From positions 1,550,001 through 1,614,000 of the forward strand of contig NZ_UATM01000032.1 in NCBI RefSeq assembly GCF_900454685.1: a stretch of DNA of 64,000 nucleotides, read 5' to 3'. Positions within the stretch are counted from its first letter, which is position 1, and each line of letters opens with the position of its first letter. This DNA comes from Peptoniphilus harei. GTDB taxonomy: Bacteria > Bacillota > Clostridia > Tissierellales > Peptoniphilaceae. This document shows, piece after piece, positions 1-9,100 of this stretch. The notes under the pieces are model-generated. The model was given only the letters and a program-made list of their open reading frames with translations, had not been told where the DNA came from and made no database searches. Position numbers and translations under genes: made by a program.

Positions 1-244
1 CTTCACCACTTGACTTGTCATACTGGATATCTTTGTCAAGATATTCCTTTATGTAGTCTAGGGAAAGATAAATCATTCCATCTTCTATAGAAAAGTCTTC
101 CTTATCTATATCCTTGTCTTCTGTCAAAAAGTTGAATTTATCGTACTTAGTTGAGATTTTGCTAGTTCCTCTATTTTCAACAAATAAAAATGCACCAGCT
201 GCTAGAACCACTATTAAAAATAGTCCCATAAAAAGTTTTTTCAT
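1..244 (-). CDS. Membrane-anchored or secreted protein, N-terminal part
   Basis: Reading frame of 81 codons that runs off the left edge, so only the N-terminus is present. It starts with ATG at 244, MKKLFMGLFLIVVLAAGAF, a short positive end followed by one hydrophobic segment (about residues 3-22), so the product is exported or membrane anchored. Residues about 40-75 (containing DGMIYLSLDYIKEYLDKDI) resemble the short stalk/copper-amine-oxidase-like segments found at the N-terminus of clostridial cell-wall proteins such as family 18 glycosyl hydrolases. That assignment is by eye. It lies downstream of rplS on the same strand, 70 bases away, with a weak hairpin between. Confidence 0.6.
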   Translation of the reverse strand, partial: MKKLFMGLFLIVVLAAGAFLFVENRGTSKISTKYDKFNFLTEDKDIDKEDFSIEDGMIYLSLDYIKEYLDKDIQYDKSSGE

Positions 245-289
245 ATTATCACCCTTTATTAAATAATTTGCTCAAAATAAAAGAATACT

Positions 290-311
290 AAAAATAGGAC
301 ATAAAGTCCCA
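290..311 (-). terminator. Weak terminator-like hairpin after rplS
   Basis: On the minus strand GGGAC-TTTAT-GTCCT forms a 4-5 bp stem followed by TATTTTT. It lies 5-25 bases after the rplS stop. The stem is short, so termination may be partial and the cut-off gene at the left edge may be co-transcribed. Confidence 0.4.
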
Positions 312-314
312 TTC

Positions 315-662
315 TCAGTAATTTGTTTTTTCTCTAACTTTTGCAGCCTTACCTTGTCTATCTCTAAGATAGTAAAGTTTAGCACGTCTAACTCTACCTT
401 TTCTTGTAACTACAAGATCAGCAATTCTTGGTGAGTTAAGTAGGAATGTTCTTTCAACTCCAATACCATAAGAAATTCTTCTTACTGTGAAAGTTTTTCT
501 AGCGCCTTTTCCTTGAATCTTTAATACAGTACCATCAAATACTTGGATTCTTTGTCTTTCGCCTTCAATAATTCTGTAGTGAACGCTAACTGTATCCCCA
601 ACGTTAAATTTAGGTAAATTTTCATTTATTTGTTCATCTTCAATAGCTTTAATATAATCCAT
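315..662 (-). CDS. rplS: Ribosomal protein L19
   Basis: Component of the large ribosomal subunit at the interface with the small subunit. The protein is 115 residues, the usual length, and has the family core [13 protein letters not shown] and [23 protein letters not shown] start with GGAGGTAAAGACA upstream. It is the last gene of the ylxM-ffh-rpsP-khpA-rimM-trmD-rplS unit, and its start overlaps the end of trmD by 14 bases, which suggests translational coupling. The trmD-rplS order is widely conserved. Confidence 0.98.
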   Translation of the reverse strand: MDYIKAIEDEQINENLPKFNVGDTVSVHYRIIEGERQRIQVFDGTVLKIQGKGARKTFTVRRISYGIGVERTFLLNSPRIADLVVTRKGRVRRAKLYYLRDRQGKAAKVREKTNY

Positions 663-1392
663 TGTCTTTACCTCCTTCCAGTAAATCTTTCAATATATCT
701 TTTTCTTCATCATTTAAAGTTTTTTCTTTTAATAAGTCTGGCCTCTTCTGTAAAGTATTTTTTATAGACTCTCTAAGCCTATATTTTCTAATTTTTTCAT
801 GGTCTCCACTTAGAAGAATATCTGGAACTTCAAGTCCTCTAAATTCTCTTGGTCTAGTGTACTGAGGATGTTCTAAAAGTCCATTGTAGTGTGATTCGTC
901 TTCAAAAGACTCTTCACTTGCAAGTACACCATCAAGTAGTCTTGACACGCCATCGATAACAACCATAGATGCCAGTTCTCCACCAGTTAAAACATAATCA
1001 CCAATGGAAATTTCTTCATCTACATAATTTTCAATGACCCTATTGTCAATCCCTTCATAGTGTCCATTTAGAAGAATTATATGTTCTTCATCTTTTAATT
1101 CTTTTAGCTTCTCCTGTGTTAGCACCTTGCCCTGTGGGGACATATAGTAAACCTTAGAATTTTCTGTCTTTACAGATTCTATTGCCTCTACTATTGGTTT
1201 AATTTGCATTAGCATACCAGGTCCACCGCCATAGGGATAATCATCAACTTGTAAATACTTATTGATAGCAAAATCTCTAATATCTACAGTCTCTAATTCT
1301 AACTTTCCTTGGCCAATAGATCTTCCAACAATAGAAAAATCTCTAATATTATTTATGAAATCGGGAAATAATGTTAAAACACTAATTTTCAC
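649..1392 (-). CDS. trmD: tRNA (guanine-N1-)-methyltransferase TrmD
   Basis: Methylates G37 N1 next to the anticodon using S-adenosylmethionine, which prevents +1 frameshifting. At 247 residues it is full length. It begins [12 protein letters not shown] and carries the trefoil-knot SAM-binding segments [14 protein letters not shown] and [13 protein letters not shown]. The start is GTG (1392-1390), overlapping the rimM stop in a GTGA arrangement, with AGAAGGA upstream. Neighbours rimM and rplS are the classical partners of trmD. Confidence 0.98.
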   Translation of the reverse strand: MKISVLTLFPDFINNIRDFSIVGRSIGQGKLELETVDIRDFAINKYLQVDDYPYGGGPGMLMQIKPIVEAIESVKTENSKVYYMSPQGKVLTQEKLKELKDEEHIILLNGHYEGIDNRVIENYVDEEISIGDYVLTGGELASMVVIDGVSRLLDGVLASEESFEDESHYNGLLEHPQYTRPREFRGLEVPDILLSGDHEKIRKYRLRESIKNTLQKRPDLLKEKTLNDEEKDILKDLLEGGKDNGLY

Positions 1393-1892
1393 AAAATCAT
1401 TCCTTCTATTAACTTAATAGTTATTGTTGAATCTATTTTTTTTATAAATTCTTTAACTCCTGGCACTTGGTAAGTTTCCTTATCCTTGCCTTCTATGACA
1501 AAAATATCATTAGCTGGGTATTCCAATATTTCCTTTAAGACTCCAATGTAATTTCCATCAGTGTCATAAACTTCTTTTCCAATTAAATCAGAAACATAAT
1601 ATTGGTCTTCTTCAAGCTCTAACCTGTCTTCATCCTTAATATAAATGTTTAAACCCTTTAAATTAAGGACATCATTTATATTTTCATATCCCTCAAAGCT
1701 TAGGTAGACAAAATCATTTACTCGAACTTTTTTTATAAAAAATTCCTTTAAATCTTCACCTACAAATACGCTTTTAAGTTTAGAAAACCTGCTTTTGTCA
1801 AAGGTATAGGGATCAACCTTAAGTTCACCCTTAATACCGTGAGTATTAATAATTTTACCAATGCAAGTAATTGAATCTTTAATATTCTTCAA
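1389..1892 (-). CDS. rimM: 16S rRNA processing protein RimM
   Basis: Maturation factor for the 30S subunit head that binds ribosomal protein S19. The protein has 167 residues: the N-terminal RimM domain contains IGKIINTHGIKGELKV, and the C-terminal PRC-barrel domain contains LIGKEVYDTDGNYIGVL. It overlaps khpA by 14 bases and trmD by 4 bases, a tightly coupled operon typical of Bacillota. Confidence 0.97.
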   Translation of the reverse strand: MKNIKDSITCIGKIINTHGIKGELKVDPYTFDKSRFSKLKSVFVGEDLKEFFIKKVRVNDFVYLSFEGYENINDVLNLKGLNIYIKDEDRLELEEDQYYVSDLIGKEVYDTDGNYIGVLKEILEYPANDIFVIEGKDKETYQVPGVKEFIKKIDSTITIKLIEGMIL

Positions 1893-2112
1893 TTTCCAAA
1901 TTAACCTTTACATCTTCTTTTAGTGAAACAGCTTTTAAAATTGCTCTTATTGCCTTAGCAATTCTGCCTTGTTTGCCAATAACTTTTCCCATATCATTTG
2001 ATGCAACTTTAAGAGTAATATCAATTGAATTATCATTCTTAGTCATTGCCACATCAACTGAAGAAGGATCGTCAACTAAAGATTTAGCAATATATTCAAT
2101 TAATTCAACCAT
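1879..2112 (-). CDS. khpA: KH-domain RNA-binding protein KhpA
   Basis: Small 77-residue single KH-domain protein. The nucleic-acid binding loop is the GKQGR in VIGKQGRIAKAIRAILKA. Family members (YlqC/KhpA) bind RNA, usually with KhpB, and affect cell division and elongation. It lies between rpsP and rimM, as in most Bacillota. ATG start with GGAGGACCAAA upstream. No KhpB partner is in this window. Confidence 0.93.
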   Translation of the reverse strand: MVELIEYIAKSLVDDPSSVDVAMTKNDNSIDITLKVASNDMGKVIGKQGRIAKAIRAILKAVSLKEDVKVNLEIEEY

Positions 2113-2133
2113 TTTGGTCCTCCAAACATACTG

Positions 2134-2433
2134 TTATTCAGTAGCTTCTGATTCACTTGCTTCTGCTGTATTATTTGAGTTTGCACCAGCACCATACACT
2201 GAGTTTTCTCTGAAAAGTCTGTCAACTGTATCAGTAGGCTTTGCACCATTCTTAATCCAATTGTTAGCTTTTTCTGCATCTACAACAACTTTTTTAGGAG
2301 TTGTAAGTGGGTTGTAATAACCAATCTCCTCGATGAATTTTCCATCTCTAGGGCTTCTAGAGTCTGCTACAACTATTCTATAAAAGGGTGTTTTCTTAGC
2401 ACCCATTCTTCTAAGTCTAATTTTAACTGCCAA
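2134..2433 (-). CDS. rpsP: Ribosomal protein S16
   Basis: Small-subunit ribosomal protein, with the family signature [19 protein letters not shown] place the start at the TTG at 2433-2431, which gives M-AVKIRLRR and 99 residues; a GGAGGTG ribosome binding site sits 6 bases upstream. An in-frame GTG at 2448 is part of that binding site and is unlikely to be used. The C-terminal tail is short, Ser/Glu/Ala-rich and acidic. It follows ffh in the operon. Confidence 0.97.
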   Translation of the reverse strand: MAVKIRLRRMGAKKTPFYRIVVADSRSPRDGKFIEEIGYYNPLTTPKKVVVDAEKANNWIKNGAKPTDTVDRLFRENSVYGAGANSNNTAEASESEATE

Positions 2434-2482
2434 ATTATTCACCTCCACAATAAAATTTATATATTAAAATATATAAGCTAGC

Positions 2483-3820
2483 TTAAAAGGAAAAAGGAAG
2501 TTTAAATTTTCTTTTTCCCATTGTCTTGGACATGTTTCCAAATTGCTTCATCATCTTTCTCATGTCCTTAAACTGTTTAATAAGTTTATTTACATCGGCT
2601 GGACTAGTTCCAGAACCCTTTGCAATTCTCTTCCTTCTGGAAGAATCTATAATTTCTGGCTTTTGTCTTTCCTTCTTAGTCATGGAAAGAATCATAGCCT
2701 CTACCTTAGCAAATTCATTTTCAGGTAAGCTAATACCCTTTAGAGCCTTGCTGTTCATACCAGGAATCATTCCTATAATATCTTCAAGGGGCCCCATGTT
2801 TTTCATTTGTTGCATCTGATCTAGGAAATCTTCAAAAGTGAAAGTTGACTTTCTAAGCTTTTCTTCAAGTTCCTTTGCCTTTTTATCATCAACAGCTGTC
2901 TGTGCTTTTTCAATTAAGGAGAGCACATCCCCCATGCCAAGTATCCTTGAAGCCATCCTGTCTGGATGAAAAACTTCAATGTTGTCCATTTTTTCACCAC
3001 TGGCGATGAACTTTATTGGAACATCTGTAACTGACCTAATTGATAGGGCAGCACCACCTCTTGCGTCACCATCAAGTTTAGTTAAGATAACACCTGTTAG
3101 CTTTAACATATCATCAAAGGTATCTGCAACATTTACTGCATCTTGACCTGTCATTGCATCTAGGACAAGAAGAACTTCTGATGGTTCTAGTGCATCATGA
3201 ATATCTTGAAGCTCCTTCATAAGAGTTTCATCTATGTGAAGTCTACCAGCTGTATCAATGATGACAACATCATTGCCATTTTTCTTAGCATGCTCAAGAG
3301 CTGCCTTAGAAATATCTACTGGGGAAATTTTGTCACCCATAGTAAATACTGGAGTATCAACAGACTCACCTACAACTTGAAGTTGTTTTATAGCTGCCGG
3401 TCTGTAGACGTCACAAGCAACTAGAAGAGGTCTCTTTCCATCTTTTTTCAATTTATTAGCAAGCTTACCACTTGTAGTAGTTTTACCTGCACCTTGAAGA
3501 CCACACATCATTATAACTGTTGGTTTTTTTGAGAAGTCAATCTTGACCTCGCTAGTTCCCATTAAGTTTGTGAGTTCTTCATTAACAATTTTTATTACTT
3601 GCTGGCCGGGAGTTAGGGATTCTAAAACTTCTTTCCCCAAAGCTCTTTCTTTTACTGTCTTGACAAAGTCTTTTACAACTCTGAAGTTTACGTCAGCTTC
3701 AAGAAGTGCAAGTTTTACCTCACGCATTGCAGCGTCAATATCTTTTTCAGATAATTTACCCTTGCCTCTTAGGTTTTGCAGGGTATTTTGCAATTTATCG
3801 GATAAACTTTCGAATACCAA
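2483..3820 (-). CDS. ffh: Signal recognition particle GTPase Ffh
   Basis: SRP54 subunit that binds signal sequences of nascent chains and delivers ribosomes to FtsY at the membrane. The 445-residue protein has an N domain, then the GTPase (G) domain with GLQGAGKTTTSGKLA, DTAGRL and TKLDGDARGG, then the methionine-rich M domain (FLDQMQQMKNMGP and RKMMKQFGNMSKTMG). The start is TTG at 3820, preceded by AGGAGGTG. It is directly downstream of ylxM; its receptor ftsY lies in the adjacent operon. Confidence 0.98.
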   Translation of the reverse strand: MVFESLSDKLQNTLQNLRGKGKLSEKDIDAAMREVKLALLEADVNFRVVKDFVKTVKERALGKEVLESLTPGQQVIKIVNEELTNLMGTSEVKIDFSKKPTVIMMCGLQGAGKTTTSGKLANKLKKDGKRPLLVACDVYRPAAIKQLQVVGESVDTPVFTMGDKISPVDISKAALEHAKKNGNDVVIIDTAGRLHIDETLMKELQDIHDALEPSEVLLVLDAMTGQDAVNVADTFDDMLKLTGVILTKLDGDARGGAALSIRSVTDVPIKFIASGEKMDNIEVFHPDRMASRILGMGDVLSLIEKAQTAVDDKKAKELEEKLRKSTFTFEDFLDQMQQMKNMGPLEDIIGMIPGMNSKALKGISLPENEFAKVEAMILSMTKKERQKPEIIDSSRRKRIAKGSGTSPADVNKLIKQFKDMRKMMKQFGNMSKTMGKRKFKLPFSF

Positions 3821-3831
3821 AGATCCACCTC

Positions 3832-4188
3832 CTAGTCAAAAAGTATTTGTCTAAGTTCTTTAATCTTCAAATTATTATTTTGACTTAAAGATTCTTTTTC
3901 TATACTTTCTAAAATACTTTCTATTTTTTCTTTTTTTTCTTCTTTATTAGCTTCTTCTTTTTTTGTGTTTTTTATTAACTCAAGCTTTTCTTCAAACTCT
4001 TCTAAGTTGTTTTCAGCTCTTTTTAAGTTGTCGAAAACTGCTTGCTTAGATATATTAAGCTCAGATGAAATCTCATTGATTGTGCAATCATAAACATAAT
4101 ACATTAGTGCAGGCTTCATCTGCTTTTCAGTAAGAAGCTTTCCGTAGAAATCAAGTAAGCTGTTCATCCTGAAAAATTTCTCATTCAT
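3832..4188 (-). CDS. ylxM: YlxM-family helix-turn-helix protein
   Basis: 118-residue protein of the YlxM/p13 family, which resembles sigma-factor region 4. The helix-turn-helix is in NEISSELNISKQAVFDNLKR, and a Lys/Glu-rich helical tail follows. It is almost always encoded just upstream of ffh, and family work links it to SRP function. I place the start at ATG 4188 (MNEKFFRMN) with GGTGATAAA before it; a TTG at 4215 would add nine residues but lies inside an inverted repeat. First gene of its operon. Confidence 0.93.
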   Translation of the reverse strand: MNEKFFRMNSLLDFYGKLLTEKQMKPALMYYVYDCTINEISSELNISKQAVFDNLKRAENNLEEFEEKLELIKNTKKEEANKEEKKEKIESILESIEKESLSQNNNLKIKELRQILFD

Positions 4189-4209
4189 TTTATCACCATT
4201 TTTCTGAGA

Positions 4210-4230
4210 GGTCAACCTCTTTACTTGACC
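4210..4230. repeat. Inverted repeat in the ylxM 5' leader
   Basis: GGTCAA (4210-4215) and TTGACC (4225-4230) form a perfect 6-base inverted repeat around a 9-base loop. It begins where transcription from the promoter at 4237-4265 should start, so it would form a hairpin at the very 5' end of the mRNA. It could stabilise the message or be an operator; the function is not known. Confidence 0.55.
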
Positions 4231-4236
4231 TATTTA

Positions 4237-4265
4237 ATTCTAACTAATAGCCCACTTAATGTCAA
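4237..4265 (-). promoter_or_regulatory. Promoter of the ylxM-ffh-rpsP operon
   Basis: Housekeeping-type promoter: -35 TTGACA (4265-4260), 17-base spacer, -10 TAGAAT (4242-4237). It points toward ylxM, whose ATG is about 50 bases downstream. Confidence 0.85.
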
Positions 4266-4453
4266 CAAGAATTTTGAAAATTTTTAAATTTTTTTAGGAT
4301 GTTTTAACATTTTTCTCTCATGAGTAACTTTGAATTTAAAGAGTTTAATAACTTATAGAATTTTAATAAATGGCAAATTTATATAACTTGTAAAAATTTT
4401 TGACAATATGTCTTCTTATAATTTTTTAAGAACATCTTTTAAAATTGATCAAT

Positions 4454-4482
4454 AAAAAAAGTAGGCTCTGTGACCTACTTAA
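4454..4482 (-). terminator. Terminator after ftsY
   Basis: On the minus strand AAGTAGG / CCTACTT form a perfect 7 bp stem with an 8-base loop, followed by a run of T. It lies 15 bases after the ftsY stop and closes the plsX-to-ftsY operon. Confidence 0.9.
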
Positions 4483-4496
4483 TATCTTTATTAATT

Positions 4497-6164
4497 TTAT
4501 CCAAAAATTGTTTCTAAGAAGCTATCAATGTTAAAGTCTTGAAGGTCATCAATGCCTTCTCCAACTCCAATAAGTTTAATAGGAATTCCTAGTTCTGATT
4601 GAAGGGCAACAACCACCCCACCCTTTGCAGTTCCATCAAGTTTTGTAAGAGCAATTCCTGTTATGTCAGTTGCTTCTCTAAAGGTCTTAGCTTGGTTAAT
4701 TGCATTTTGACCTGTTGTTGAATCAAGAACTAATAGATTTTCACGGTTTGCTTCTGGATACTTATTAGTGATAATTCTGTTAATTTTTTCAAGTTCCTTC
4801 ATTAGATTAGACTTGTTGTGAAGTCTTCCCGCTGTGTCAACTATTAAGACGTCAGTCTTTCTTGCCTTAGCAGCTTCTATTGCGTCAAAGACAACTGCTG
4901 CAGGATCAGACCCTTCAGCGTGACTGATTATATCTACGTGAGCCCTATTTCCCCATTCCTTTAATTGGTCAATGGCTGCTGCCCTAAAAGTATCAGCTGC
5001 ACAAACAAGAACTGACTTGCCATCTCTTTTGAATCTTGAAGAAAGCTTACCAATAGTTGTTGTCTTTCCAACACCATTTACTCCAACTACCAAGATGATT
5101 ACAGGTGGTTCTGTATTAATTTGAGTGTTTAGGTCTGGGTTCATTAATTTCTTTGCTTCTGCCATTAGAAGTGGTTTAACTTCTTGTGGATCATTTATTT
5201 TTTCTCTTATAATTGTTTCACGCAAGTTGTCAATTAACTTCATTGTCGTTTCCATTCCAATATCTGCTGATATTAAAATGTCTTCCAGGTCTTCAAGCAT
5301 TTCGTCATCAATCTTGACATAGGCCCCTAGGACTGTGTTAATTTTTATTCCTACTTCTTTTCTAGTCTTATCCAGACCTTCCTTTAGTCTTTGGAAGAGT
5401 GAAACTTTTTTGGGCTCTTCTTCTATTTCTTCTTGCTTTTCTTTCTTATCTTCTAAAGCTTCTTCAACTACTTCATTATCCTTAAAGGCTTCATTTGTAT
5501 CTTCTTTTTTTTCTGAAGTTTCTACTTCTTCTTTAGAAAGATTTCCACTTTCTGAAACATTTTCAAGCTTTTCATGAATGTCTTCTACTTCTGATTGAGT
5601 TTCTTCTTGCTTTTCTTCCTTATCTTCTAAAGCTTCTTCAACTACTTCATTATCCTTAAAGGCTTCATTTGTATCTTCTTTTTTTTCTGAAGTTTCTACT
5701 TCTTCTTTAGAAAGATTTCCACTTTCTGATACTTCTTCAAGTTTTTCATGAATGTCTTCTACTTCTGATTGAGTTTCTTCTTGCTTTTCTTCCTTATCTT
5801 CTAAAGCTTCTTCAACTACTTCATTGTCCTTAAAGGCTTCATTTGTATCTTCTTTTTTTTCTGATGTCTCTACATCTTCTTTAGAAAGATTTCCACCTTC
5901 TGATACTTCTTCAAGTTTTTCATGAATTTCTTCTGCTTCCGCTTGAGTTTCTTCTTGAGCAGGTTTTTCTTTCTTATCTTCTAAAGCTTCTTCAACCACT
6001 TCATTGTCCTTAAAGACTTCATTTGTATCTTCTTTTTTTTCTGATGTCTCTACATCTTCCTCAGAAAGATTTCCCTCTTCTGAAACTTCTTCAAGTTTTT
6101 CATGAATGTCTTTTGTTTCTTCAGAATCTTTTTTCTTAAATTTATCTTTTAACCAATTAAACAT
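4497..6164 (-). CDS. ftsY: SRP receptor FtsY with long repeated acidic extension
   Basis: Membrane-associated GTPase that receives Ffh-ribosome complexes. The C-terminal ~300 residues are a normal NG domain: GVNGVGKTTTIGKL near residue 365, DTFRAAAIDQLKEW, DTAGRL and TKLDGTAKGG. The N-terminal ~245 residues are unusual: a basic start MFNWLKDKFKKK, then four near-identical acidic units of 58-60 residues beginning IHEKLE. FtsY commonly has an acidic A region, but such tandem units are not typical. Start chosen at ATG 6164, behind AGGTGATAGAT; an in-frame GTG at 6173 lies in the binding site. It follows smc by 9 bases. Total 555 residues, against about 300-330 for short Gram-positive FtsY. Confidence 0.96.
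   Translation of the reverse strand: MFNWLKDKFKKKDSEETKDIHEKLEEVSEEGNLSEEDVETSEKKEDTNEVFKDNEVVEEALEDKKEKPAQEETQAEAEEIHEKLEEVSEGGNLSKEDVETSEKKEDTNEAFKDNEVVEEALEDKEEKQEETQSEVEDIHEKLEEVSESGNLSKEEVETSEKKEDTNEAFKDNEVVEEALEDKEEKQEETQSEVEDIHEKLENVSESGNLSKEEVETSEKKEDTNEAFKDNEVVEEALEDKKEKQEEIEEEPKKVSLFQRLKEGLDKTRKEVGIKINTVLGAYVKIDDEMLEDLEDILISADIGMETTMKLIDNLRETIIREKINDPQEVKPLLMAEAKKLMNPDLNTQINTEPPVIILVVGVNGVGKTTTIGKLSSRFKRDGKSVLVCAADTFRAAAIDQLKEWGNRAHVDIISHAEGSDPAAVVFDAIEAAKARKTDVLIVDTAGRLHNKSNLMKELEKINRIITNKYPEANRENLLVLDSTTGQNAINQAKTFREATDITGIALTKLDGTAKGGVVVALQSELGIPIKLIGVGEGIDDLQDFNIDSFLETIFG
5430..6107 (-). repeat. Four tandem coding repeats in ftsY
   Basis: Four in-frame copies of a 174-180 base unit encode IHEKLE..VSE.GNLS, then ETSEKKEDTNE, then FKDNEVVEEALEDK. 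Copies 2 and 3 differ at only a couple of residues. The first copy is two codons longer (KPAQEETQAEAEE). The DNA is nearly as conserved as the protein, which indicates recent duplication or ongoing gene conversion. The copies lie in the acidic region of FtsY. Confidence 0.9.
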
Positions 6165-6173
6165 ATCTATCAC

Positions 6174-9100
6174 CTAATCCTTTAATTTTACAGAGAACAA
6201 CTTACTAATTCCCTTCTCTTCCATTGTAACACCATACATGGTCTTTGCAATCTCCATTGTGAGCTTTCTGTGAGTAATTATAATGAATTGAATTCCTTCT
6301 AGTGTTAAAAGGTAATCTGCATACCTCTTAATGTTTGCATCATCAAGCGCCGCATCAATTTCATCTAGGATGCAAAATGACGCCGGTCTATACTTTAAGA
6401 GAGCAAATAAGAGGGCAACTGCCGTAAGAGATCTCTCGCCACCTGATAAAAGTGAAAGTGACTGCAATCTCTTACCTGGTGGTGATGCCTTGATTTCAAT
6501 TCCTGATTCTAAGACATCTCCCTCAATGCTTATTTCTGCTCGACCACCATTAAATAGAATTTTGAAAATTTCTGTAAAGTTCCCTGAAATTTCTTCCATA
6601 GCTTCATTAAATAATTTTTTCATCTCATGGTCAAGCTTGCTTAAGATCGATTTAATCTCTTCCTTAGATTGAATTAAGTCATCTCTTTGAGAAGTGTAGA
6701 AATCAAATCTTTCTTTAACTACCCTATACTCTTCTATCGATGAAATATTTACTTCTCCATAGTCACGAACTTTTTTCTTTAACCTTCTTAGGGTACCCTC
6801 TTTTAAGTCCTTGAGGCTTTCGTCAATAAATTCATGATAATCTTCTACTTCGTAATCTTCCTTTAACCTTTCCACTTCATTAGAAATTTTATTCCTATTC
6901 ATTTCTATTTTTAGTTCTGTCTTTTCCATTTCAGAACTTATAACCAAGGACCTTTCCTTCAAATCTGAAAGTTCTTCTCTCTTATCTAAGTAAGTCTTAT
7001 TCTTCTCATCTAAATCTTTTTTTATTTCTTCTAAATGATTCTTCAAACTTTCAATGGATTTTCTGACTTCTTCAAGAGACTTTTTGTTTTCATCATTAGA
7101 TTTTTTCTTTTCTTCAATATTTCTTTGAGCTTCTATTAGAAGTTTCTTATTATTCTCAAGTTTCTCCCCAGTTAAAGATAAGTCTGAATTTATCCTATCT
7201 ATTTCCCTAGTCTTATAAAGGATTTTCTCTCTATTTTCTCTTTCTAATAATTGGATTTCAATTTTTTCTGTCTTTAACCCTTCGATTTCCTTTGAAAGTC
7301 CTGCAAGCCTATCTCCGCTGTCAACTTCATTTAAGAGGTCTTCAAGTAACTTGTTTTTGTTCTCAATCTCAAGCTTGTTATTTTCTAAGGTTTTTAAATC
7401 AGCTTCTATATTTTTTTCAAGTTCTTCTTTTTCCCTTAGATACTTATTTAAGTATTCTGAATTAAGGTCCTTATCATTTTTATTTTTATAAATATTTGAC
7501 TCAATATCATTGATCTTAAGCTTAAGGGAATTTCTCTTTTCCATATAAGTTTCTGCAAATTCATTGAGTTCAGAAATTTTTTCTTCAAGATGATTTTTTT
7601 CAGATTCAATTTTCTTTATTTGCCCTTGAAGATCCTTGAATTTATTTTGGAAGTCTGTAATTTCATTTTTACGCAAGATAAAGCTACTATTGTAATTGTT
7701 AAGGGAACCACCTGTTATTGCTCCTGATGGGTTAAAAACTTCTCCCTTAATAGTTACAACTTTAAGTCTGTGCTTTTTTGAAATTCTAGAAGCATTCTTG
7801 AAGTTATCGGCTATTATGACTCTTCCAAGCAAATTATAAAAGATACCTTTAAAGACTTCATCAAATTTTATTAGGTCACAAGCAAGTCCAACCATTCCAT
7901 CTTCCTTAGAATTTATTTTGACCTTGTTGCCAGACACCCTATCCAGAGGCAAGAAGGTAGCCCTTCCCATCTTATTTTTTTCCAAGATTTTTAACATCTC
8001 TGAAGTATCTTTGGTTGATGACACAATAATGTTTTGTGACATAGACCCAAGGGCAACAGAAATTGCCTTTTCAAATTCTTTTTCTACATAGAATTTCTCT
8101 GCCACTGGACCATAGAGTGAATCCTTAAAAATATCGTTTTTAGAAGAAAAATTCATAAAGGATTTAACAGTTCTATTGTAACCTTCATAATTTAATTCCA
8201 TATTTTCCAAAATTTTTAATCTTGCAAGGATTTCGTTTCCTTCGTTTTTTCTTCCAATTAATTTGTTTTCTAGATTTTTATTTTCTTCATCAAGCTTTAA
8301 AAGGCTTTCTTTGGTTTTTTCAAATTCCTGATCATCTTTTTCTAGATTTTCTTTTAAGGTTTTTAATTCTAAAGAATCTCTATCTATAATCTTTGAAAAT
8401 TCAGCTTGATTTTCTTTGAGGTTTTCAATTGACTTATCTAAATTAGACTTCCTGTTATTTTTTTCTTCTATAATGTCTTTTAAAGTTTCACTCTTGAATT
8501 TTATATTTTCAATTTCATTCTTTACTTTATTTTTATTTTCAAAATTTAAGTTGCCTACTTCTTCTAAGTTTTTAAATTCAGCTTCTAAATTTTTTATTAC
8601 AGAATCCTTTGTAGTTAACTTCTCAAGAATTCCTTCCTTTGATTTATTTAAAACTTCTCTATCTTTTCCTATTTCTTCAAGAGATTCTTTTAAACCAAGT
8701 AGGTCTTTATCTAGATTTTCATTTTCAAGACCAATTCTTTCAATATCTTTCTTTAAAGAATTTATTTTTTCTTCATCAAGGTTAATTTCTAAATTTAACT
8801 TATCAAACTCTTCCTTATAAAGCCTTAGTTTTTCACTGGAAACTTCATCTTCTTCTTTCAATTTTTCTAATTTTTCTTGGATTTCTTCAAGGTTTTGCGA
8901 CAAACTTTCTCTATTAATTAAGATTTTTTTAGAATCTTCTTTAAGGACTTCAAGCTCTTCTATCTTATTAGTCAAGTCTTCTTCACGTTTTTTCATATCC
9001 TTACAAGAGTAGTTTATGTCATAGATTTTTAATTCTTCATAGTCTTTTAAGTAAGCTTCAGCTTTTTCTGCCTGAACCCTCAAATTCTTTTCTTGACTTT

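Noticed and set aside
5430-6107. CRISPR-like repeats
   Set aside because: Units are ~175 bases, in frame, without spacers, and encode part of FtsY.
8416-8820. Open reading frame on the plus strand inside smc
   Set aside because: Antisense shadow of a Glu/Lys-rich coiled coil, giving Ser/Phe-rich sequence; no ribosome binding site and no family. The same applies to the other plus-strand frames inside nifJ, uvrC, ftsY and ileS.
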